Source of the DNA: Cyanobacteriota bacterium
Lineage (GTDB): Bacteria > Cyanobacteriota > Vampirovibrionia > LMEP-6097
Direction of reading: 5' to 3'
Assembly: GCA_027618255.1 (NCBI GenBank)
Contig: JAQCFG010000007.1
Coordinates: 1-53,275, forward strand
DNA length: 53,275 nucleotides
The translations under genes were made by a program, and so were the position numbers. Shown here piece by piece: positions 1 to 8,587 of this stretch (position 1 is its first letter; the number at the start of each line of letters is the position of its first letter). A model generated the notes under the pieces. That model was not told the DNA's origin, did not search any database, and saw nothing but the letters and a program-made list of their open reading frames with translations.

Positions 1-69
1 AGCACACCAATATTATCACATCTAATACGCTTCAGAATCAAAGATTAAGCAGAATTTAAGCATAATCAA
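1..69. repeat. 69-bp direct repeat, copy 1 (at window edge)
   Basis: Positions 1-69 are identical to 386-454, a period of 385 bp. The second copy covers the last codons and stop of the regulator gene at 441-1706. This first copy is therefore a duplicated 3' gene end cut by the window edge, so the true repeat may be longer. It could be one unit of a tandem array, a duplication made by an insertion, or a k-mer overlap at a contig end. Confidence 0.9.
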
Positions 70-385
70 TATATTGAGGACCGTGTTTCCACAGTTCACT
101 TTTCAAAATAATTATTGTCGATGATGGGACTAGGGACATCTAAATTGCGATGCAATTTTACGATGTCCAAGACGGGTCACAAGTCTGCTTTATCATCTGA
201 GGTCTGCTACAACCGTCTTATCCACTCAACCGGAACCACAATCCGTACTCAGTCAAAACGATTATTAATCGTTTATTCCTTCGTGTGTCGGGGGACAAAA
301 CTTTATAATGATGTCTTTTGCGTATCTGGCTACCCCTTAACCTTAACCACTTGGCGACACCTGCCATGCCTGGTGAATGCTCGTA
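70..385. other. Hairpin-rich non-coding segment between direct repeats
   Basis: This 316-bp stretch has no convincing gene. It holds several inverted repeats. GGGACATC at 133-140 pairs with GATGTCC near 162-168 around an inner ATTGC/GCAAT stem. AAACGATTA/TAATCGTTT lies near 256-274. TGGTG/CACCA arms around a GCT/AGC stem lie near 371-394. It could be a small mobile element or a structured RNA gene. On the minus strand the stretch near 340-360 resembles a tRNA D-arm, but no matching acceptor stem was found. Strand and function are unknown. Confidence 0.4.
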
Positions 386-454
386 AGCACACCAATATTA
401 TCACATCTAATACGCTTCAGAATCAAAGATTAAGCAGAATTTAAGCATAATCAA
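386..454. repeat. 69-bp direct repeat, copy 2
   Basis: This copy is identical to 1-69. It includes the stop codon and last codons (Asp-Tyr-Ala-stop) of the minus-strand gene that ends at 441, plus its downstream sequence. Confidence 0.9.
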
Positions 455-1706
455 AACCCAATCTACGGACTTCCTTAAGTAAAGTCTCAATTTCGTAGGG
501 CTTTGGTAGGTAGACGTCGGCTCCAGAGCTCAAAAAGTTTTGGTAACCAGGTATTTGGGTTGCAACTAAGATTTTCATGCCGAGTTCTTCTTTGAAACGG
601 TCTAGTTCTTTGCATAAAGGGACGAAGTTCTTTTGTCCGATAGTAGTAGCTTCAATTATAAGGATTTTGGGTTCGTGTTCTGTGACATCATCAATGAGAT
701 GTTCAATTCCTCTAGAAAGAATAGCGTTACTGCCTTCTTGATTTAGAGTCTCTTGTATTAGTTCGGCAAAGTCAAGATCGTTTTCTAGGATTAAGACCTT
801 TTTGTTTCGAATACCTGGCTCACGTTTGTTTTTGATAGCTTGTTCTATAATGTCAGTGCCTGAAAGAAAATTGCGATCTATCTTAGAACAATAGCCAATG
901 TTGAGCCTGAGTAAACCCTCTCTGCGTCTGACTTTGTTAGGTGCTGATGAAATTATGAAACCACTTTCATAATCTGTTTGCATATATAAATTACCTAAGA
1001 TTTTTTTGAAGTTGATTTGTACGCTGCGGGTGATCGTATCAAGAGATGCAGAGTCACTAATGATCAGGAAACTATCCCTACCTAGGTGTCCAAGGAAAAA
1101 ATTAGAACGAAGTTTCTCTTTGAGGCTCTTTTCAAGTACTCGCGCAGTAGCGCGAATCGCTTCATCTGACTTGCTTACTCCATACATCACGTTGTAACTC
1201 TGGAAATGCTTGATGTCAATGTGGATTATAACCCAGTCATTGAGATGCTTGCGGCAATGCTCGATTACTTTGTAGGTTTTGTTGATACTGGGCAGATTGG
1301 TAAGCTGAGAAAGTTCTTCGACTTTCTTGCGTCTAAGGATGGAGTAGAATTTGAGAAACAATTCTTCATCAGTACAGTCTCTGGAAATGGTTTCATCCGC
1401 TCCCTGTTTCATCAGCTCTAGTTTTCTTTCTATGTTTTGGTCAGCTTTAGTGACAACTAATTTAAACGGTTGGCATGATCTTGATCTATATTCAACTTCA
1501 GGGTTAAAAGCTTCTTCTTCAATTAGTACAATCTCTGGTCTATATTGTTTGATTAATTCAAGGAAGTCTTTTGTTTTAATCGTCTCAATGAGATTAATCC
1601 CAGTTTCTTGGCATGAGGCACGGAGTATTGTATTGTATACAATACTAGATTGACCACTAGCTCCAAGAATATGAAGAATGTGATCGTTTGGAATTAATCC
1701 CACCAC
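441..1706 (-). CDS. Degenerate response regulator: pseudo-receiver, degenerate GGDEF, pseudo-receiver
   Basis: This 421-residue soluble protein has three parts. Residues 8-125 look like a receiver fold in which the phospho-Asp site reads IVLIEEE. Residues 140-295 resemble a GGDEF domain, but the signature is replaced by GHLGRDSF, so diguanylate cyclase activity is unlikely. Residues 302-420 form a second receiver that keeps the KP motif (LPKPYE) but has Glu352 where the phospho-Asp should be (ILIIEAT). The gene overlaps the 3' end of the histidine kinase by 13 bp and is surely co-transcribed. A Glu at the acceptor site can mimic phosphorylation, so the protein may be a constitutive output or scaffold. 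This is inferred from sequence only. Confidence 0.75.
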   Translation of the reverse strand: MVGLIPNDHILHILGASGQSSIVYNTILRASCQETGINLIETIKTKDFLELIKQYRPEIVLIEEEAFNPEVEYRSRSCQPFKLVVTKADQNIERKLELMKQGADETISRDCTDEELFLKFYSILRRKKVEELSQLTNLPSINKTYKVIEHCRKHLNDWVIIHIDIKHFQSYNVMYGVSKSDEAIRATARVLEKSLKEKLRSNFFLGHLGRDSFLIISDSASLDTITRSVQINFKKILGNLYMQTDYESGFIISSAPNKVRRREGLLRLNIGYCSKIDRNFLSGTDIIEQAIKNKREPGIRNKKVLILENDLDFAELIQETLNQEGSNAILSRGIEHLIDDVTEHEPKILIIEATTIGQKNFVPLCKELDRFKEELGMKILVATQIPGYQNFLSSGADVYLPKPYEIETLLKEVRRLGFDYA

Positions 1707-2803
1707 ACTTCGCCCCCCTTATGAAATTCGGTAGTTAAATAAAGACTGAATGTGGTTTTACCATCTTGGCTTGCAAGACTAAGATCGCCACCCAGTAATT
1801 TAGAGAGAGACTTGCTGATATATAAACCAAGACCGGTACCTTCTGTGATTCTAGTGAGTGGACTATCCAGTCTACTAAATTTGGTAAAGATTTTTTGCTG
1901 ATCCTCTGCTTTAATACCAATACCGTAATCGATTATATCTACCTTGACCATTGGTTTAGCGTTGAGCATTGAGCTAGAGATTTCAATGTCTACTTTCTTT
2001 GATTCCGGTGAGTATTTAATAGCATTGTCAATTAGATTTGTAAGTACTTGCTCTAATCTATCTTTATCAACCCAAACCTCTGGAAGGTCTTTGGCTGAGA
2101 CTATTTTGATTTCATGAGAGAAGTTATGCTTAGAACCAACAACCTCGGCAATATAGTCTACCAAGCCATGGATTTTGACTGGATGAATGGTTAGTTGTAG
2201 CTTTTTGCTTTCGAGTCTTGAAACTGCAAGTAGGTCTTCAACCAATCTTGCAAGTCTTTCAGCTTGATTTTTAATGATGCCAATATATTTATTACGTTTG
2301 TCTTTGTCTATTTCTTGTTTGCTGTTGAGTAGTGTTGCGGCAAAACCTTTGATGCTAGTAATAGGAGTTCTTAATTCATGCGAAACTGTGCTAATAAATT
2401 CAGCTTGAGTTCTATCTAGATCTTTGTTATAGCCTTCAATAATAAAGAACATCAATGAACCAACTATTGCACCTGCTTTATCGATGATTGCTGTCTTGCG
2501 TGCTTGAATATTGATTTGTTTGCCGTCTCTAGTGAAGAGGGTTGTAGCTTGATGGTGAACTGATTCTGGGCTCGGGTCCGCTGAGCTGGTGAGATCTTTG
2601 ACTTGAAATAATTCAGAGATGTTTTTACCCAGAATTTCTGAGTCATGCCAGCCCGTAATCTCCACCATTTTGGTACTAAATAATGTGATGCGTTTTTGCA
2701 AGTTGTATGCTACAAAACCATTTTCTGTAGCTCTTGCAACGCTGTCGAGTATTTCCTCGGGATTATTTACGCCTAGTTTGGGAAATTGATCCATAACGGT
2801 CAT
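1694..2803 (-). CDS. Soluble PAS-domain sensor histidine kinase
   Basis: The protein has 369 residues. A PAS domain (about 15-120) is followed by a HisKA dimerisation domain with the H-box around His142 (FISTVSHELRTP). A HATPase_c domain follows with N-box NLIDNAIKYSP, G1 DYGIGIKAED and G2 GTGLGLYISKSL. No transmembrane segment is visible, so it senses a cytoplasmic signal. It precedes and overlaps the degenerate response regulator. A -10 hexamer TACAAT at 2811-2816 lies 7 nt before the ATG, predicting a leaderless mRNA. A 16-bp palindrome covers this -10 box, so a repressor probably controls the operon. All catalytic motifs are present. Confidence 0.9.
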   Translation of the reverse strand: MTVMDQFPKLGVNNPEEILDSVARATENGFVAYNLQKRITLFSTKMVEITGWHDSEILGKNISELFQVKDLTSSADPSPESVHHQATTLFTRDGKQINIQARKTAIIDKAGAIVGSLMFFIIEGYNKDLDRTQAEFISTVSHELRTPITSIKGFAATLLNSKQEIDKDKRNKYIGIIKNQAERLARLVEDLLAVSRLESKKLQLTIHPVKIHGLVDYIAEVVGSKHNFSHEIKIVSAKDLPEVWVDKDRLEQVLTNLIDNAIKYSPESKKVDIEISSSMLNAKPMVKVDIIDYGIGIKAEDQQKIFTKFSRLDSPLTRITEGTGLGLYISKSLSKLLGGDLSLASQDGKTTFSLYLTTEFHKGGEVWWD

Positions 2804-2819
2804 ATGTACAATTGTACAT
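2804..2819. promoter_or_regulatory. Palindromic operator (LexA-like) on the -10 box of the histidine kinase
   Basis: ATGTACAATTGTACAT is a perfect 16-bp palindrome directly before the start codon at 2803. Its core, GTAC then four bases then GTAC, matches the cyanobacterial LexA-box core as I remember it (GTAC-N4-GTWC). On the minus strand the same bases supply the -10 hexamer TACAAT, so a bound dimer would block the promoter. Assignment to LexA is inference. Confidence 0.55.
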
Positions 2820-2898
2820 TATTGGGCAGTCTATGATTTGAGAATTTTGCTTATGCTCGCTCTTCGAGGCTGCAAATGCTGCGCTGTAAAAAGCGCTC

Positions 2899-3699
2899 TT
2901 AACCTTGAAGTTCGTTGATCGCCTCTTTGATATCAGGAGCATTATAAACTGCTGAGCCAGCTACAAAGACATTAGCGCCCCTGGCTTGAAGTTCTTGAGC
3001 TATAGGTCCAGGAGCGACTCCTCCATCTATTTCGATAGCAAGTTCGCCTTTCGCAAAATCAGTACCAATAGTTCTGCCATTAGCTTTAGCTAGTTCTACT
3101 ACTTGAGTGATTTTTTCATAGACCACTGGTCTAAATTTCTGTCCACCAAAACCAGGATTAACGGACATGAGCAAAACCAAATCAATATCCTTAATAAAGC
3201 TCTCAAGCGAACTGACAGGAGTCGCAGGATTAATTGAGAGTCCAACCTTGACGCCTGTTGATTTAATTAATTGAACAGTGTTGAATATTTTCTCTGTGTC
3301 GTAGTCACTGACTGTCTTACCAAGCTCTTCCCACTGTTCTTGGGTCTCCTCACCAGTTAATCTTTTATCAAAATTGGAAACCGCTAATTGATGCTCAAGC
3401 AAGTCTTGTCTGCCGGCTGCATAGCGATACGCTTCCATATGAAATGTAATTAAGTCTGAACCAGCTTTGATAAAGTCAGGTATATGACGTTCTGGGTTCA
3501 CGATCATTAAGTGAACATCGATAAATAAATTTGTTATAGGTTTAATTGCTTTGACAACGGGTGCTCCGATGGTGATATTTGGTACAAAGCTACCGTCCAT
3601 TACATCAACATGAACCCAGTCAGCTGTTGCTATCTTCTTGATTTCGCTTTCTAAATTAGCGAAGTCGGCAGATAGGATTGAGGGTGCGATTAATACCAT
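2899..3699 (-). CDS. rpe: Ribulose-phosphate 3-epimerase
   Basis: The enzyme interconverts ribulose 5-phosphate and xylulose 5-phosphate in the pentose phosphate pathway. The TIM-barrel start IAPSILSADFANL, the metal-site VHVDVMDGSFVPN, HLMIVNPE, MSVNPGFGGQKF and the EIDGGV phosphate loop are all present. From the ATG at 3699 the product has 266 residues, longer than the usual 220 or so. The extra length lies mainly in a charged insertion after the MEAYRYA segment (RQDLLEHQLAVSNFDKRL and following). An upstream GTG at 3762 would add 21 residues without homology, so I prefer the ATG. Confidence 0.92.
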   Translation of the reverse strand: MVLIAPSILSADFANLESEIKKIATADWVHVDVMDGSFVPNITIGAPVVKAIKPITNLFIDVHLMIVNPERHIPDFIKAGSDLITFHMEAYRYAAGRQDLLEHQLAVSNFDKRLTGEETQEQWEELGKTVSDYDTEKIFNTVQLIKSTGVKVGLSINPATPVSSLESFIKDIDLVLLMSVNPGFGGQKFRPVVYEKITQVVELAKANGRTIGTDFAKGELAIEIDGGVAPGPIAQELQARGANVFVAGSAVYNAPDIKEAINELQG

Positions 3700-3840
3700 T
3701 GAGTTATTGGTTTTGCGATGTAGAGATTTTCTGTAGTACAAGACCGAGGAGCTTTTTGACACCGGAGTTTACTGGGCGTAAATGAGGATGGCAAAAAGTG
3801 ACGAGAACGCAGTAATATAGGAAAAGATCACAGAGTCAGT

Positions 3841-4320
3841 TTAGTTTCTGCCGAAATGAGCATAAGCCTTATTAGCTTCTGCCATTTTGTGTGTAGATTC
3901 TTTAGTCTCAACAGCTTTGCCTTTGTGGTTGAAAGCGTCTAATAATTCGTTACTAAGTTTCTCAATGAAGCTTCTACCACTACGTTTGCGAGCAGCGATG
4001 ATTAACCATCTGTGTGCAAATGCTTCACTAACTCTAGGCTCTACTTCACTAGGTACTTGGTAAGTTGCACCACCAATACGTTTGGCTTTAACTTTAACTA
4101 AAGGCATTGCATTCTTGACTGCTTGTCTGAAAATATCAACTCCTGCTTTGCCCTCGACTTTAGTGTCAAGTTCGCCAAGTGTTTTGTAAAACAATCCTTC
4201 GGCTGTTGATTTCTTGCCATCAACCATCATTCTGTTGATGAACGCACCTACGTGGGTATCGTTAAACCTTGGGTCTGGCTTTGCTACTTTTCTTTTAAAT
4301 CTTCCGTCTTTTCTTGGCAT
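3841..4320 (-). CDS. rpsG: 30S ribosomal protein S7
   Basis: S7 nucleates assembly of the 30S head and contacts tRNA at the exit site. The 159-residue protein shows family signatures: MPRKDGRFKRK, DPRFNDTHVGAFINRMM, GGATYQVPSEVEPR and FAHRWLIIAARKR. It lies 38 bp downstream of rpsL, as in the classical str operon. However, fusA and tuf do not follow; the next gene on this strand is rpe. Confidence 0.98.
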   Translation of the reverse strand: MPRKDGRFKRKVAKPDPRFNDTHVGAFINRMMVDGKKSTAEGLFYKTLGELDTKVEGKAGVDIFRQAVKNAMPLVKVKAKRIGGATYQVPSEVEPRVSEAFAHRWLIIAARKRSGRSFIEKLSNELLDAFNHKGKAVETKESTHKMAEANKAYAHFGRN

Positions 4321-4358
4321 TATAGTTTCCTTGTTAAATTAATTTCCTGTTTGTCTAG

Positions 4359-4745
4359 TTAGCTTTTCTTTTTAGCTTTTTCTCTTTTGGTTCCGTACTT
4401 AGATCTGCTTTGCTTACGTCCTGTAACACCTTGAGTATCAAGTGCACCACGAACTACGTGATAACGAACACCAGGCAAATCTTTTACACGACCACCTCTT
4501 ATAAGAACAACTGAATGCTCTTGCAAGTTGTGACCTTCGCCGCCGATGTAAGCTGTAATTTCTTCTCCGTTAGTTAAACGCACCCTTGCGATTTTACGCA
4601 TCGCTGAATTTGGTTTCTTCGGCGTGGCCGTTCTTACCTTTGTACACACACCACGCTTGAGTGGGTTGTTGTCCAAAGCCGGGCTCTTACTCTTTTTCTT
4701 TGAGTTTTTGCGGTTTTTGCGAATTAGTTGTTGTATAGTCGGCAT
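4359..4745 (-). CDS. rpsL: 30S ribosomal protein S12
   Basis: S12 sits at the decoding centre. The 128-residue protein has the conserved [17 protein letters not shown] loop, [20 protein letters not shown] and [14 protein letters not shown]. Lysines in the PKKPNS and GRVKDLPG loops, the sites of classical streptomycin-resistance mutations, are wild type. A TAGAAT hexamer lies 9 nt before the ATG, so the leader would be very short. rpsG follows; a divergent unknown gene starts at 4858. Confidence 0.98.
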   Translation of the reverse strand: MPTIQQLIRKNRKNSKKKSKSPALDNNPLKRGVCTKVRTATPKKPNSAMRKIARVRLTNGEEITAYIGGEGHNLQEHSVVLIRGGRVKDLPGVRYHVVRGALDTQGVTGRKQSRSKYGTKREKAKKKS

Positions 4746-4834
4746 TAGCAGGTTATTCTAGCACCCCTAGGGATTGGTATTGCTGGGATTTATAAGATTT
4801 TTAAGATTTTCTTTTAAATAAGGCTCTTTCAGGC

Positions 4835-4840
4835 TATAAT
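4835..4840 (+). promoter_or_regulatory. -10 box TATAAT upstream of 4858
   Basis: A perfect TATAAT lies 17 nt before the ATG at 4858, in the gap shared with divergent rpsL. It predicts a leader of about 10 nt. Confidence 0.55.
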
Positions 4841-4857
4841 CTAGGTGCTTTAAGGCT

Positions 4858-5541
4858 ATGAAATTCAAATCTATACATCTAATAGGCTTCCTGCGCAAGT
4901 TCCCTTTATCTTTACTAACGGAACTAGTGCAGCGCAGCGTTCCGATCTTTTTTGTATCGACATCACTAGCAAAACGGGGTTTTGCAGGATGTCTCATACT
5001 GCTTCTTGTGATTGCTTTACCGGCTTCTGCCAATACTATTCAGGCTTTGAGACAGGTTTTGCAGCAAAGAGCGGTACAACCCAAGATGTATTTACCCGAT
5101 AGCGTATTTCTTGGTGAAGAAATCAGGGTTTTTGTTTATGCGCCTGGCGCAAGCAAGGTTCAATTGTTTGCATCTAATGAACCAGGACAGATTGAACTAG
5201 CTGGAGAGCCTACTCGATTAGGAGTTGATTACAGGCAAATTGGTGAGAAGAGAGTTCTTGAGAATCAGAATTTAAAGGCTGACTTTGTTGTGAAGTTGGA
5301 TAAAGAGAAAGATGCTGCCTTGGTAGATAAGTTCTATATGTTTGAAGCTTTAGTAACTTATGAAGATCCGCAAACTGGTGAGACTAATACTATGCGCGCA
5401 AGTTACTTTGGTTCAAATGCAAATTTCTCAAATAATAATGCAGTCAAAATTAAACCAGAACCAACGAATCATGCAACGGCTGCTTCAATTGCTAAGTCGA
5501 TGATACCAGGTCTAGCACCGAGTCCAGGAACGGGATTGTAA
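4858..5541 (+). CDS. Exported protein of unknown function
   Basis: The 227-residue product is not recognised. A hydrophobic stretch (GCLILLLVIALPASA, about residues 43-57) ending in a signal-peptidase-like ASA site lies after an unusually long, basic N-terminus. An in-frame GTG at 4927 would give a more normal signal peptide. The mature part (QPKMYLPDSVFLGEEIRVFV and on) looks like a small beta-rich periplasmic or surface domain and ends in a Pro/Gly-rich tail. The stop is 1 nt before the next gene, which is translated directly behind it, and argS follows. Confidence 0.7.
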   Translation: MKFKSIHLIGFLRKFPLSLLTELVQRSVPIFFVSTSLAKRGFAGCLILLLVIALPASANTIQALRQVLQQRAVQPKMYLPDSVFLGEEIRVFVYAPGASKVQLFASNEPGQIELAGEPTRLGVDYRQIGEKRVLENQNLKADFVVKLDKEKDAALVDKFYMFEALVTYEDPQTGETNTMRASYFGSNANFSNNNAVKIKPEPTNHATAASIAKSMIPGLAPSPGTGL

Positions 5542-5542
5542 G

Positions 5543-6742
5543 ATGGACTATTATTCAAATACGCAGTTTGAAGAGTTTGATAGATTTGTCGAGTTTCTTG
5601 GCTTCACTTATGCTGACTCCATTAAAACAGCACGCAATGTCTTTATTGATTTAGATGAATATATCTTCCCGAAGAGTGCAAATAAACAAACTAGTTTTGC
5701 AAATCACCATCTGAGTCTTCAAGAACTCAATTTGCGCTTTAATCGTTTACTTGCTGAGTTTGCTGAATACGAGAGCAAGTTTCCTGGGCAAAAACAAAAT
5801 AGATACCTCACTATTAATGTAATTGATGTTAAGTCAAACACGGATGAGGAGCTGTTTCGCTGGTCTTACTATAATCACAAGTTTGCTGCCTCACAAGGGC
5901 AAGATCAAGCCGCTATGAATGAATGGCACAAGCTTGAATCCAGAATTGATGTTAATAAGCTTGCTCGTTTTAAAGCATTGCGAGAAACCAACCTTGCTTT
6001 TTATATGCATATTGTAAACAACCATCAATTCTTTGACAAGATTGTTTTTGCCGGTTTGCCGCATGAAACCAAAAATGAAACTCAATATGGTTTAGATGTT
6101 GCTGAGGAGCAATATCTCAGTAAGTCAATTCGTGATAACCAAGCTCAAGGAATTTGCCGACTTGTTGAAAATGGCTTGGGTGTTGCTGTGCTGAACCTCG
6201 TACTTAAATTTCAACTCTTGCGCAAGCTCAATATCAAAACACATATCCTTGCTAATTCTCGCAAACTCAATAAATACCTGCTTCTGGATATCAAGGCATT
6301 ACTTGCTTATATGGAGATTCAAGAAACTAATATCAATGATTGTGACTTTGTGTTTTTGATTAATGATTTAGATTTATTGAGTGTGATTCCTGAGGTGAAC
6401 ACAGCCAAGCCTATCTTTACTGTTGACTTGAGTCAAGAATCAACACCTAACTTCTCTTATATGCTTTTGCGTGATGATGGCTTTGAACAAATCTATGGTT
6501 ATGCTAAAAAACAAGCCGATAGAACTGCGGTAGATGCCATGATTAGGTCTCTGTGCTGCGGGCTAATGATGTTTATCACCAAGCGCAAATTCAAAGAACA
6601 GCTTGCGATTAATTATATGGATGATTATTTTTTACCCTTATCAAAGTCTTTGTCTAAGGATATTAGTGATTTCCAGACTTCAATTGATATGCTTACAGAG
6701 AAACTAGAAAATGAACCAGAGGTTGCCCCATTAGATGCTTAA
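5543..6742 (+). CDS. Conserved-looking protein of unknown function
   Basis: The 399-residue protein is not recognised. It lacks a signal peptide and clear membrane segments and is rich in Leu, Asn and Asp with long helical stretches, so it is probably cytoplasmic. It begins 1 nt after the exported protein and overlaps argS by 8 bp, so the three genes form one transcription unit with translational coupling. Base composition matches the neighbours. No catalytic motif could be picked out. Confidence 0.75.
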   Translation: MDYYSNTQFEEFDRFVEFLGFTYADSIKTARNVFIDLDEYIFPKSANKQTSFANHHLSLQELNLRFNRLLAEFAEYESKFPGQKQNRYLTINVIDVKSNTDEELFRWSYYNHKFAASQGQDQAAMNEWHKLESRIDVNKLARFKALRETNLAFYMHIVNNHQFFDKIVFAGLPHETKNETQYGLDVAEEQYLSKSIRDNQAQGICRLVENGLGVAVLNLVLKFQLLRKLNIKTHILANSRKLNKYLLLDIKALLAYMEIQETNINDCDFVFLINDLDLLSVIPEVNTAKPIFTVDLSQESTPNFSYMLLRDDGFEQIYGYAKKQADRTAVDAMIRSLCCGLMMFITKRKFKEQLAINYMDDYFLPLSKSLSKDISDFQTSIDMLTEKLENEPEVAPLDA

Positions 6743-8525
6743 ACAAAGAATAGAAACAATAGTCAAAGACGCTCTTGCCAAGAGTTTAGAGCAGGGCAAA
6801 CTTGGGCAATTAACAACTTTGCCAGAACTCGTTCCTGTTGAGCTTCCGAAAAATCCAGAACACGGTGACAAAGCAATTAGTATCGCGATGAAACTCTCTA
6901 AGGAAGCCAAGATTGCACCACGAATGATTGCTGAGGCTATTGCTACTGAGCTTGGGTCCAAGGTTTTTTCTAAGGTTGAGGTAGCTGGTCCGGGCTTTAT
7001 TAACCTCACGCTAGATTGGGATTTGCTTGAAGAGAGTATTGCTGAGATTTTTAGTTTGGATTTGGACTATGGTCGCATTGCAAAAAATGATAGAGCTGAT
7101 AAATCATTTGAGACTGTGATTGTTGAATATGTTTCAGCCAATCCTACTGGTGACTTGCATCTGGGACATGGTCGTCAAGCGGTCTTGGGCAGTGCCTTGG
7201 TTGATTTGTTGAGATGGGCTGGTTATGATGCTAGTTCTGAGTTTTATATAAATGATGCTGGCGTGCAAATGGGCAAACTAGCTGCTTCTGCAAGGCAAGC
7301 TATTTTAATTAAGGCTGGTGAGCTAGGCGAATCTGACTATGATGAAGAGAATAATTATCCATTTGCTGCAATGAAAGAAATCTTGTCTGATAAGAAATGG
7401 CAAGACATTGAAAGTCAGGATATGAGCTCTGTTACGGCAGAGGATTGTGGCAAAGTTGCCAAGGAGATTTTCCTTGAGTCTCAAAAGGAGATACTCAAAA
7501 TAGCTGGTACTGAGTTTGAGTGCTGGTATTCAGAGCTAGAGAATTTACACCAAGGAGAAACTACTAAGGTAGATGTGGTTTGTCAAAAAATGCTTGAAGC
7601 TGGTATCGCCTATGAGAGCGAAGGTGCGCTCTGGTTTAAAGCAACAGAGTTTGGTGATGAGCGTGATAGAGTTTTGCGCAAGACTGATGGTTACTATACC
7701 TATCTCGCTGCTGATCTTGCCTATCACCAAGACAAACTCAGTCGCGCAGATAGATTGATCAATCTCTGGGGCGCTGATCATCATGGGCAGATTCCTGGGG
7801 TTATGGGCGCACTTGAAGCACTTGGCGAAGATCCTAAGCGTCTTGAAATAGTTTTGATGCAAATGGTTTCACTTACTAAGGGTGGTGAGGAAGTGAAGAT
7901 GTCCAAGCGAACTGGTAATTTCGTCACAGTGAGAGAATTGATTGAAGAAGTTGGGGTTGATGCCTTTCGTTATTTCTTGCTTGAATGCCAACCAAATAAT
8001 CGCATCGTTTTTGATTTAGAGCTTGCTACCAAGCAAGACAAAGACAATCCTGTGTACTATGTGCAATATGCTCATGCGCGTTGTTGTGGTATCTTGCGTA
8101 ACTTAACAGAAAAACAAGTGGATCAAACTGAACTGCCCGGTAACAGCCTTGCTGTTGCAGATGGCATTATGACAGAGGCTGAGCTGGATCAATATTTTAA
8201 GACATTTACTTCTGCTACAGGCCTTTACTCAAGAGTCTTTGCTAACTTGAGTCCAGAACAGCACAAGTCTACCAAGGCATTAATTCTTGTTTTGCTCAAT
8301 TTCCCAGAAGAAGTTAAGGATGCTGCTGCTAGCTATGCACCCTACAGGATTGCAAACTATATCAAAGAACTCGCAGCTTTATTTCATCAATTTTATACTC
8401 ACAATAGAGTGATCAATGATGATGCAGAATTAATGAAAGCAAGAATCTCTTTGGTTGCTGCAAGTCAAAAAGTTTTACGTAATGGCTTAGGTATTTTGGG
8501 GATTAATGCGCCGGAGCGGATGTAA
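6735..8525 (+). CDS. argS: Arginyl-tRNA synthetase
   Basis: This class I synthetase charges tRNA-Arg. The 596-residue protein has the N-terminal tRNA-binding domain, the HIGH-type motif HLGHG within SANPTGDLHLGHGRQA, the KMSKS-type motif KMSKRTGNFV, and the family C-terminal DALR anticodon-binding region (APYRIANYIKELAALFHQFY). It overlaps the upstream unknown gene by 8 bp and is the last gene of that unit. A stem-loop lies just after the stop codon. Confidence 0.97.
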   Translation: MLKQRIETIVKDALAKSLEQGKLGQLTTLPELVPVELPKNPEHGDKAISIAMKLSKEAKIAPRMIAEAIATELGSKVFSKVEVAGPGFINLTLDWDLLEESIAEIFSLDLDYGRIAKNDRADKSFETVIVEYVSANPTGDLHLGHGRQAVLGSALVDLLRWAGYDASSEFYINDAGVQMGKLAASARQAILIKAGELGESDYDEENNYPFAAMKEILSDKKWQDIESQDMSSVTAEDCGKVAKEIFLESQKEILKIAGTEFECWYSELENLHQGETTKVDVVCQKMLEAGIAYESEGALWFKATEFGDERDRVLRKTDGYYTYLAADLAYHQDKLSRADRLINLWGADHHGQIPGVMGALEALGEDPKRLEIVLMQMVSLTKGGEEVKMSKRTGNFVTVRELIEEVGVDAFRYFLLECQPNNRIVFDLELATKQDKDNPVYYVQYAHARCCGILRNLTEKQVDQTELPGNSLAVADGIMTEAELDQYFKTFTSATGLYSRVFANLSPEQHKSTKALILVLLNFPEEVKDAAASYAPYRIANYIKELAALFHQFYTHNRVINDDAELMKARISLVAASQKVLRNGLGILGINAPERM

Positions 8526-8526
8526 A

Positions 8527-8554
8527 AAGCAGCCCTAAAGCAGAAGGGCTGCTT
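8527..8554 (-). terminator. Intrinsic terminator of the luxR-type gene
   Basis: AAGCAGCCCT (8527-8536) and AGGGCTGCTT (8545-8554) form a 10-bp stem with an 8-nt loop. Read on the minus strand the stem is followed by a run of T, a classical terminator for the gene ending at 8588. On the plus strand it lies 2 nt after the argS stop but lacks a U tract. A second stem (GGTGGTT/AACCACC, 8561-8579) lies between. Confidence 0.8.
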
Positions 8555-8587
8555 GAACAGGGTGGTTGTCATAACCACCAAAGGAGC

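Noticed and set aside
300-372. tRNA-like sequence on the minus strand (GTCGCCAAGTGGTTAAGG)
   Set aside because: No anticodon arm, T arm or matching acceptor stem could be assembled downstream, and no tRNA intron motifs were found.
115-444. Plus-strand open frame of 109 codons at the left edge
   Set aside because: It runs through the direct repeat and hairpins, has no ribosome-binding site and its peptide looks random.
3700-3762. Upstream GTG start for rpe adding 21 residues
   Set aside because: The family N-terminus begins at the ATG at 3699; the extra residues have no homology and no good signal.
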